From Blastomussa wellsi (lineage: Eukaryota > Cnidaria > Anthozoa > Scleractinia > Plerogyridae), in assembly GCA_947652115.1 (NCBI GenBank), contig OX393565.1:26034583-26098582 (forward strand): DNA of 64,000 nt, in the 5' to 3' direction. The notes beneath the pieces are model-generated. The model was not told the DNA's origin, ran no database searches, and worked only from the letters and a program-made list of their open reading frames with translations. Both the position numbers and the translations under genes were made by a program. How positions within the stretch are numbered: position 1 is the first letter of the stretch; each line of letters starts with the position of its first letter. This document shows, piece by piece, positions 26,501-37,782 of this stretch.

Positions 26501-29500
26501 ATGCCACATTCTGAAATCCCAACCTGTATAATCCTTTACAATTTGTAACGGTAATCATACGGTTTCAAGTTCAATTAGGAATTAATTTGCACGAGAAAGT
26601 TTTTCAAAAAGCTGAAATTTCAGCTTTTTGAAAACCTCGCAATTGCCTGGAGGAAGTGCCGGAAGATCGTATTCAAGACAGGAAGTGAGCATTTAACGCA
26701 GACTTGATATTTTATTTACTGATTGGCTGATTGAAGATCAGCTGATAATGCTACGAACTGAAAGCGGTTTGTTTGAAACATTTGCAATCATAATCCAAAA
26801 ATTCGATGTGTAATTTGCACTGGTGTTACACTTTTTGCACTGGTGTTACACTTGAACTGCACTGCTCTGAGCCAATCAGAATCAAGTAATTTTTTCATTT
26901 ATATTATTATACCGAGCTATTATACCGTTGATACGGCCGTTAGAACCAAATGCGCGTTCGTAGTTGTCCAAACAAAACAAATACAGTACTTGAGAAAGTA
27001 AAGGAACGTTTAAAAAATACTTGGAAAGCTTTTGCAGCCGGATATATAGACCAACTTTGTGTTGGTACTATTTACTATTTATTATTTTTCGTTAAGGCAC
27101 ACCAATGTGGGTTCTATTCCATCTTGGACCAATCAAAAACGAGAGAGGTGAAGTGATGTTGTTTCTCGTCACATTAAAAGATATCACGGAATACAAAGAT
27201 CCTATTGTGGGTACAGGTAAATATACTCATTAATTATTACGCCAATATCCGTTTCCTTTAAAAGACAGCGTTTTTGTCATTGTGCAAGTGCACAAGAAAT
27301 ATGTCAAAATTTTGCAATTCACACACCTTGTTTTAATATAAGTAAGGTATTCGCAGCAAGTACCATTCATTATGACAATTCTCCGAAACAAAATTAACGT
27401 ATTTCTGTTGGCGTAGCTCTAGTCAGGAATTCGAAATGTGAAGTTACGTAGAGCCTCGAAACGCATCATTGTAAATGGTAATTTTATAAATATATATTTT
27501 TTAATTTCAATAACACATGAAGTGACAAGAGATATCGAGCTCCTTTCTTCTTATAGGTTGATGTAGTGAAGTTTAAAGCGATTTTATAATAACTTAGTTT
27601 TCCGTGATAATATATGATACAAGCAATAATCAAGAACAGGTCAAAGTTAATCTGAGAGAGCGGAAAGTGTCGAAAGTAATTCGAGTTTGTGATAGGTTGA
27701 AAAAACTCGCGTCACTTTTTCAGCCAATCAGAAGAGAAACCAAACCCAATAGCGACTCGCTCCGTCGCTCCGTCGCTCGCGCGCGTTTTCCCGCATGCAT
27801 TTGCTTCGAGTTTTGATTGCTTAACTGGATTGTGTGTGTTTTTTGATTGGCTAGAATGATTATTTTGGTTTTGGTTTTACAACCCTCAATTAAAAACTGC
27901 TCTAAAATACATCTATCTGGTTAACTAGTAGAGCGAGGAGAGCGAGTTTCAATTGAGTGTTGTAAAACCAAAAACAAAGTTATTACTTGGGCCAGTCACA
28001 AAAGACGGAGACAATCCAGTGAACCAATCAAAACTCGAAGTAATTAAACGTAGCCGACACAAAGCGCGGGAAAACATGCGTGCGTTTTGGTTTTATTCCT
28101 GATTGGTTGAAAAATTGGCGGGAGATTTTTAAACCCATCACTAGGCAAAGTAAGCCAAAACCAAAGCAAACGCAGAATACTTTCGACACTGAAGTGAAAA
28201 CCGCTCTAAGAAGCCTCACTTATTAAAAACTGTATGCAATGTTTCTAGAACAACATTGGAAGTTACTGGAAACGTGTAACTCTTCTTTGAAAAAGGATTG
28301 TGAGTCTTAATGTAAAATAATAACAAAACAGGAAGCTTATAATAAATCCCTTTGCATAACTGATGGCGTGTGCTTTAAAAATAACAATTTGTGTATGTAT
28401 TAGAAATAAGACATTGTGTTCTGGGTAGACAATATAACTAAAGGTACCCACTGAAGAATTGTCGGTGGCTTTATGTTCCGATGGCGAGCCCAGAAGCAAA
28501 TCATGTTTGTGCATCATGGGAAGGATTTTGACAGATATCTGCGCGCGAATTTTGGTAATTAGCAAGGACTGAAAGAAAGTAAACAACATTCACTACACTT
28601 CGTAAATGACCTGGCATGAATTGTCTCTATAACTAATACCCCATTTACATCAACAAAACATGTCTAATTAAACCAAGTATGTTCGAATAGGTATATAGGT
28701 ATACTTTATTTATTTAATTCAAAGAAACACGCTAGCCCCAACAACACTCACCTGGTTTCCATGGAGGGCGTGTTTGTACAGACATAAAAAGAGACTAAAA
28801 CTAATAATATAAGATTAATAATATCGTAGATCATAAAAAATGTGTGCTTTCATTGTGCCAAACTGATTTGAAGTCGACAAACATCAGTTACTGAGCAACT
28901 TTTGTACTTTTCATTTTTCAGACAATGGAGGGCCCAAAGGTTGGGCGCGGCTGAATAAAACTCTCACACGCCACAAGTCAGTTCTTGTCGCATTCAAACA
29001 GAAAACATCAACACAAAGGAATGCCCAGCAAATCTCAAGTGTGAGTAAAATTATTTGTCTTTTATCTTGCTCGCAGTTTTGCTTTTCCGCGTTTTTTTTC
29101 AGAATTTCTCGTGATGCATGTGCAATATTTTTGGTAATTGCCCAACCCCTTTTCCCCCTCCCATTCAAAAATAAAATGGTCCGTCCCTTAACCTTCAGGG
29201 GGAATGAAAATAGGATTTAATCATCGGAAAGTTAAAACAACCGGGATTGCATTGTATACGAGTCGTGTTCAAAAAACCCAGTGTAGTGTAAATACAAAAT
29301 GATTTAACAGTACTCAATTGTCTCTTTTCAGCCACAATGTTGATCGTTTGCAAGTTTTTAAGTTTGACAATTTGTCAGAAATAAAACTGTCAAAACTTAT
29401 TTAGGCCGTTTGCTGGTTTTTAATGTTGATCGCCTACAGATCTAACTAGTTTTCCACTGAAGTTTGTAATCGCTAATTGGTTAGCGCAACATTTACTACG

Positions 29501-32500
29501 AGAGTGGAAAAGGAAGATTTTACCGGACATACAATTTCCTTTCCTGTTGTGTTCGTCCGGTTGCCGGGAGTCAAGTAACAATCTTTCCGTGGTCAATTCA
29601 CCTGCCGTCGGCAAACTCTAAATTATTGAGAATTGTTATCTACAGAAAAAAGGCTATTTTTATAGGCTATGTGAAAACTCCGTATGATGTTTGGCAAAAA
29701 TTGAGTTGGGTTTTAAACACAAAAAACTCAGCGGCGCTCGAACAGTGATTTTTTTTTGGCAGAATTATTTATATACATGTTACTGTACGTCAAGTCACAA
29801 GCTAGAATGACATTCGAAATGAACGTAAATCGAAGCAGTTCAGATACGTGTTCAATGTATTGTTTGCAGCTTTCCCAACTTAAAAGGTATTCGTGTTTAC
29901 ATTAGTAATTTTTGTAATTACTTTGATCGGTTGCGAAAAGTTTTGAATTTCAAAGTAGACGCGCATTTGGTAATTAGCAAAGATAGCGAGGTTCCCAAAC
30001 ACGGTTGGACGAAGGATTATTTTTAATTATTGTCACAGTCAACCCGAGTACCGCATTCAGTTTATTTTTATTTTCGGGAATTGCAATCAGATTCTGTTTG
30101 TTCTGATAGCTCGTCGCTCATTTATACTGCAGTTTATATAAAACAATATATGAATACAAATATGCCTCGTGTAAAACCTCAGGCTAAAGAAAATGCAACA
30201 ACTTCGTATTCCCATCGACAAAAGGATGAAAATGATCCGCGGGTGAGTATGATTTAAGAGCGTATAAAGTCTGCGTTTTAATGTTGAAATTAAACATGTT
30301 TGAGTTTTGTACACTGAGACAAGGAAACGGAATTTTAGGAGAGGCCATTTTGACAACTCGGTGTCTTGTAACTTCTTATTGCGTATTTTAGCTGGCCGCC
30401 TTTGTTCTTAATTCCAGCCACCTTTATTTAATATATCTCGGTCGACGTGTAATGGGGCCAAAATATCTCAAAACCGTCGAAAACCGGTAGAGATACTATG
30501 GAGATTCACAACTTTTTCCACCTTTCTTGCATCTAAGACACGGAAAACATCAAAAGTAGGTCTCTGGTCTACAATCATTATTGATCAAGCAGCTGTTACA
30601 ATTATTGAATTTGGTTTGCTAGACTGTTCAATTAGTATACAGATGATTGAAAAAACTGTAATTTTTGCTATTTAAACTATTAAATGTTTCCTTATATATT
30701 TTGCGTCCAAACTGGGGTAGCCCTCGTTTGTTTTAGAGAGACTGAAGAAATGAAAGCAAACTAAAATTAATAACAAAAATTTTCACAGAAGAAAGTATTT
30801 ATCGGATCGAAAACTTTCGCCGGTTGCGGAGTAAATATTAAGAAAAGCTTCAGCAAATCGTTCGCGGTGCGAAAGAGCGACGATTGAGCGTGGAAATCAT
30901 TTTCTAATTCTGCAAAACTAAACTGAAGATATTTTTATAGTATCCTAATCTTTAGTTACTAGATAAATAACTGTCGCAAGAATCGAGATTTAATGATTGC
31001 GTCATTTGACCATTCGCGCGGTTTTCCGCACGATATGTAGCCTGTGAATACAGCCGTCTTTCTTCTCTCCGCGAAGTTCTCTTGTTGCATCGGTTTTCTC
31101 TTTTCTATTTGTCAGCGGCTAAAACGAGTAGCGCGAATCGCGCGGTTTCTTCGCCTCAAATGCTTTTATAGTGCGGGACAGTAGAAGAAATAGCTGAAAT
31201 TGTTTTATTTTTTAAACGTTTTTATGTTAGGCCTGTCAAATCCGTGGAAAATTTGTCAATGGTTTATGTAAAAATTAAAATCAACCGTGAACCCTCCAAT
31301 TCAATTTGCCGATCTGTATATAAAATCTCTTGCCAAGTACATAGATTCATTGTAAATTATATGCCCACAGAGGGCTCCTCAACTGAGTGACGTATAATTA
31401 AAATGACTTATCTATAAAAGCTAGAATGTTGAAAAAAAGGAAACTATATTTAAGTCCAAAGACATGATGGCGGATTTAATGTGTTGCATAAATTTTTTTT
31501 ATTATCATCGTCGTTTCATCTTTTAACTTCTTAAAGGGCCACTGCTACGAGTATCACTCAAAGGCACACACAAGAGCATAAAGGCGTATTAGTACATCAA
31601 TGGAAACTTACAATTAGTGGTCCAGTGTTGTTACATTCAGTTACTATGCCAGTGTCAGGGCTGAAGCTATAAGAGGAGCGATATTATTGTGAAATCATCA
31701 GAATTAAGCTTTGCATCTCAACTTAAAAACGTCAGGCCACAGGCAGCCCAAGCTCACGTTGTGATCAGGATCACATTGCAAAATAGCTGTCATGGCAAAA
31801 ATATAACAGTTTGTATGGGAATAATTTACAACACCTTTTAGCAAACCGAAATACTGACAAATCTTAAATAAAATTGCCTTACCTTTCTTTCACTGTGTTT
31901 TTATTCTTGTCTGAACGCTTATTTTGCCGATTCTTGGCCATTTAGGCGAGTTATCGCTTTGTGGGTTCCCCACTACAAAGAAAAGAACAAGGCTGCACAC
32001 TCCAGTTCGGAACGCCCGACGAGCCAAGCGAAAAATCCCAGCTTAAAATGGTCAAACGGCCTCAAATCCATCGCGAATTCCAAGAAGAGATGTTCAAGTT
32101 TCATTTTAACTCAACAACAACTCAGTCCAGGTTCTGCCATCGATGCCAAGCGGCCGTTTGTTTTAAAAAATCCAAGGTAATAAGATCTCCNNNNNNNNNN
32201 NNNNNNNNNNNNNNNNNNNNNNNNNNNNNNNNNNNNNNNNNNNNNNNNNNNNNNNNNNNNNNNNNNNNNNNNNNNNNNNNNNNNNNNNNNNNNNNNNNNN
32301 NNNNNNNNNNNNNNNNNNNNNNNNNNNNNNNNNNNNNNNNNNNNNNNNNNNNNNNNNNNNNNNNNNNNNNNNNNNNNNNNNNNNNNNNNNAACCCCGCCA
32401 CATTAACAAACCATACCTCACCTGAGTACCACACCGTAAACCACACCGTCAATTGCTCTCAACAAGTTTTGTTTGACTCCCCTGGTCCCCTCAGGACGAT

Positions 32501-35500
32501 TATCGAGGCGGGGTTACCAAGGAGTTTTTTAAGGGTCGTGTGTCGTGACGAGCGTGTACTGGCACAATGGAGATCTTATTACCTTGGATTTTTTAAAACA
32601 AACGGCCGCTTGGCATCGATGGCAGAACCTGGACTGAGTTGTTGTTGAGTTAAAATGAAACTTGAACATCTCTTCTTGGAATTCGCGATGGATTTAAGGC
32701 CGTTTGACCATTTTAAGCTGGGATTTTTCGCTTGGCTCGTCGGGCGTTCCGAACTGGAGTGTGCAGCCTTGTTCTTTTCTTTGTAGTGGGGAACCCACAA
32801 AGCGATAACTCGCCTAAATGGCCAAGAATCGGCAAAATAAGCGTTCAGACAAGAATAAAAACACAGTGAAAGTAAGGTAAGGCAATTTTATTTACGATTT
32901 GGCAGTATTTCGGTTTGCTAAAAGGTGTTGTAAAATATGCCCATACAAACTCTTATATTTTTGCCATGACAGCTATTATGCAATATGATCCTGATCACAA
33001 CGTGAGCTTGGGCTGCCTGTGGTCAGGCTGACTTTTTCGAGTTTAGCTCTTGGCGGTTTGAATGAATAGGCGTCCTTTAGATGTTCATGTGCATTTCGTG
33101 TGTGTGAGAAAGTATACCTAGTCATAATTTCAGTGTCGTTTTACTAAAAAAGCAGGAAAATCCCTAGACGTACCTCAAAATTATGAAGCAATTTTTCATG
33201 TAATATCAAACACAAGAGACAGTGTTTCATCACATTTCCATACACCGAGAAGAGAATTGAAAATACGACGCGCAGCGGAGCATTTTTGACGAACTTCGCG
33301 GTGTTTGGAAATGTGATGAAATACTCTTCTCAATCGAAACTAAAACTACGGAGGAAACGAAGAATAAAATCAAAATCTATGCTGATTAAGATCACATTTC
33401 CAAACCACGGTTACGGTTATGATTTCCTTTGTTTTAACGTGATGAATTATTAATGAGTTTGAGAACTTAGTAGTAAATGGTTGACTAAAACGATTTTTTA
33501 ATTGGTTTTCAGCTGATGTCTCTGAATGACGAATTATTACCCGATTATAAACTCGACGTGCCGCATACTCCACCCAGGGTTATTCTTCATTACACAACGT
33601 TCAAAACGACTTGGGACTGGATTATTTTGTTCCTGACACTCTACACGACCATCTCTGTGCCCTTCCTTGTTTGCTTCGATTTCGAACATACTGCCGTGTC
33701 AATCCTTGATCTGCTTGTCGATTGGCTATTCCTTGCTGACATTGCTTTGAACTTTCACACGACCTATGTGGGTAAAGACGGGGAGGTAATCGATGATCTC
33801 AAGATGATTCGCTGGAATTACCTTCGTAGCTGGTTCTTTTTGGATCTTGTCTCCTCGCTACCTTACGGGGTGCTCTCATTTATAACCAAGGATTCAGAAA
33901 CGGTAAGGGGCTTTACCTTCAAGTGATCAATTTCTAGTTTCTCCTTACAATACCGGTACATTTTCGAGCAGACAGGCGATGAGAATAAAAATGCCTCATC
34001 TATGTGCTGTTGCCTGACTACATAAATCACTTTATTTGAGTGCATTGTACTTTCTAGTAATTATTTCTTATTTCTAGAACGCAACAACCCTGCTCGGATT
34101 TCTTAAAGTGTTTCGCCTATTAAGACTGGGAAGAGTGGCAAGGAAAATCGACAAATACCTGGAGTACGGGGCTTCTACATTCTTTCTACTCATGCTGTCA
34201 TTCTGTCTGGTCGCTCACTGGATGGCCTGCATTTTCTACTTAATCGCGACCGGATATGACAAGTATGCACCCCATGGCTGGCTGCAGGTCTTGGCACGTA
34301 CCGTTGGGGAACATTACAAGTATAAAAACGGAACAGATGAAATTGATCTAACCACGGGGCCTACTTTACCTGGGAAGTATGTGTCAGCGCTTTACTACAC
34401 TCTTACCAGCCTTACAACTATCGGGTTTGGAAATATTGCGCCTAACACAACAGCTGAGAAGCTGTTTGGCTGTATCACTATGTTGCTTGGAGGTTAGTAC
34501 ACTTTCGCTTTGAGTGCGCAGCTGTGGTTAACTCTCTATAAGACGGACGCCGATCGGGAATGCCACCAAATGACCCCTTTAGAGAGGTTTCGGGCTTATA
34601 GAGAGTTCAGGTCAAGGAAAATTCGTATTTCTGTAAAAAAAAAGGCGCTCAGGGACCGATACCAGTTGTCCGTCTTAAAGAGGTGAACGGCTTATAGACA
34701 TTTTAGATACAGTAAAATGACTGAAAACAGCGCACAGGGACTAACACCAGTTGTACGTCTTGTTAAAGAATTACTTCACGTTTTTACTATAACTGATACA
34801 CGTTTGACGTTGTTTCCCTCAGCGATCCTCTTCTCTCTGATTTTTGGCCAAGTCTCCGCCATTCTTCAACAGGCACAGAAAAACACTGCCAAGTATCACT
34901 CGATCATTGACAACATGAAGCAGTTCAGTAAGCTGTACAAGCTACCGAACCAGCTGGCTACTAGAACCATTGACTTCTTCATATCCACGTGGGCAATGAA
35001 CAAAGGAATCGATACGGATGAGGTATGTGTTGATATGTTAACTTTTATTAACCTTTAGTAAACTCCAAATGGTGATCTACATCTAATTTCTCCTTCTGAT
35101 GGCAGACAGGTCCACCACTAATTTCTCAATAGGTCATTTCCGAGTTCTCTTGAGCCTATATTTCAAGGCGAGTCTAAGTGCAAAGTCTTTGTAATGAAAA
35201 TGAGTTTTCATTCATATGGAAAGCAAAACTCATTTCCATCGCAAAACTTTCGCACTTAGACTCGCTTTGAAATAGAGGCTCAAGGGAACTCGGAAGTGGC
35301 CTATTGGTTTGTCACACCCTTCTATCCTTCCGTTAAAAATTCTTACATCTAACGAAGATTCTATTGTCGTCATTTTCCTTTCGGTTCATCCTAGCCTAGA
35401 TTCGTTTAGTTGGGTCTTGCAGGGAACACAGGGCCTTACAGGGAGTACACGGCCTTGCAGGGAGCACAGGGCTTTGCAAGGAGTACAGTAGCCCATAGGC

Positions 35501-37711
35501 TGAATTTCAGTCGCCTCCTCTGAACGCCAGAGAGAAAGGTACTGACCAGAAAATTCGGCGGAAATTAAGACTTGGTTAGGATCTTGGACGGGAGTCATGG
35601 AGCTATGTTTAGCAGTCACACATTACGTCCGTAACCCAACAGTAAAATTAATCAATCAATCAATTCAATCAATCTATATTTCTTACATTAATATACAAAT
35701 ATACAAATATCACACCACCTGCAAATAGCAAGGCTAATCGAGGCAATAGCAATGAAGTGACTAAACTCGTGTAACAGAAATCACGTGCGGTCGCGGTAGT
35801 GTTTATAGCTATAAGCTTGTGAGGCCATACATTCCAGATCGACTTTGAATTTGACCATGTTGCTTTTTATGGAGGTAGGAAAATAGGAGAACTCGGAGAT
35901 AAACCATCGGAGCAAGGAAGAGAACCAACAACAAACTCAACCCACATACCATACTGGGTCCGGGTATAGAACCCGGGCCATATCGGTGGGAGGCGAGCGC
36001 TCCTTTCCTGGCCTTGGTTGTTTGTACCCATGATATCGATCTTAACTAACGCTCTTGGTATATAGCCAATTACAAGCACAGCCCAATGTACAAATGATAA
36101 TGCGAAGCAATTACATGTAGTTGATGCGAAGCGCGGGGAAACGTGCGCGAACGAGTCGCGATCGATTTCAGTTTTACTTCTGATTGGTTAAAAAAGTGGC
36201 GCGAGATTTTTAAACCAATCGTAATAGCAATAGTAGATTACTTGCGACACTCAAGTGAAATCACTCTGTACATAATTAACTATGCTCTGTACACTCACAG
36301 CATCTTCTCTCACCTCCCTGCAGGTGTTGAAATACTGCCCTAAGGACCTCCAAGCCGACATCTGTGTCCATCTCAACCGAATTATTCTCGAGAACAATCC
36401 CGCGTTTCGCGACGCAAGCACGGGAGTCAAGCGTGCGATCGCACGAAACTTTTGGATCTCGCACGTGGCACCTGGGGATCGAATCATTCATCACGGGGAA
36501 AGTTTGGATGTAATTTACTTTATCGCGCGAGGATCTCTCGAGGTCAAACAGGGGGAAACTGTTGTAGGCTTGTTAGGTAGGTAAAGTCTGCATACGTGCC
36601 TAGTGGCTCATCAGGCCGGAGCTTATCCCAGTTTCTGTAGCATGAAGCGACAAGGAGTTTTTTAACTCTCCGTGGATGGTATGCTAGTCAATCGCAGGGT
36701 TACCACCCAGCATTATTTTGCCGGTACTCATTTATACACCTGGGTGAAGAGAGACCATGTGAGAGTAAAGTGTCTTGCCCAAGAACAAAACACATAGCCC
36801 CTGTCAGGGCTCGAACTCGGACCGTCCGATCCGCAGCGCGCTAACCATTAGAAAGCATCTAGCGATTGCTATCGGCGATTTTTTCCCAAGAAGGATCAAA
36901 ATTTGGTTTCTCCCCATAAGCATGACATGTCGCGAGAAAATTGAATCTAATGGGCCGCTACTGGCGACGGGAATGGAGAGCGAGCGAGGGTGATAAATGA
37001 TGACTTGAGTATGATTTATTGACTCTCTAACCAATCTCTTGTTTGAAAATTCGTTCTTTTGTCGTCAGGTGAGAATGACGTTTTTGGAGACAACATATGT
37101 CACGAGCCCACAGTCGGCCAGTCAGCAGTTGACGTGTTTGCATTGACGTACTGTGCTCTTCACTGGATTCAAAGGGACGCGTTGATCGAGGTGCTGGAGT
37201 TCTACCCGGATTTTGCCAACAAGTTCACCAAGAACCTTGTGTTATCGTACAACTTACGAGACGAGGTAAAAGTTGGTTTTCTCAACTGCTTTTAAAGGGT
37301 ACTGTCACAGGGGTTTTAGTGTTTCCAGCTTCATTAATTCATTGCTAAAATCATTACCCGGTACCTTTGCTCGTGCCCAAAATGTTCCTGATGGATTAAC
37401 AGGAAGGTATCAAACGAATTGTGGCTCAGAGACCCAAGGAATGGCTCCAGGATTTTAGTCAAGGAATGGCTCTAGAATTTGAAAAAAACTGACAAGTCGC
37501 TCCTTGTGTACTGCATCTAAAACGTGCCAAGGTTTGATTTCGCGCGACTGATCGCAGCGACTAAAATTTCACCGTGTCACACGAGGTGAATTGTTCCAGG
37601 GACTTGTCCCCGCGAGGTGTCACCTGGTGTGCCCCGGCCTTTGTTATCATTCATTATTAGCAGTGAACCAATTAACCATAAAATATTGCAAACCTCAAAC
37701 ATCTAAGAGGT

Positions 37712-37782
<71 letters not shown>

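Larger units (their letters stand above)
31535..33185 (+). mobile_element. Repeat family F, copy 1, split by a later insertion
   Basis: The left part begins TTAAAGGGCCACTGCTACGA. The right part continues at CTGACTTTTTCGAG and runs to TTACTAAAAAAGCAGGAAAA. Both parts are colinear with one uninterrupted copy at 40838-41480. The interruption is the 1.29-kb element at 31737-33022. Confidence 0.6.

Noticed and set aside
32111..32452. Frames running through the N gap
   Set aside because: They are open only because unknown bases contain no stop codons.
34717..34822. Extension of EAG exon 8 upstream to the ATG at 34717
   Set aside because: The upstream part is a repeat-derived intron, and the acceptor CCCTCAG at 34816-34822 restores the S6 sequence exactly.
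35414..35489. A CRISPR-like array
   Set aside because: The repeats are directly adjacent 19-bp units without spacers, i.e. a minisatellite in an intron.
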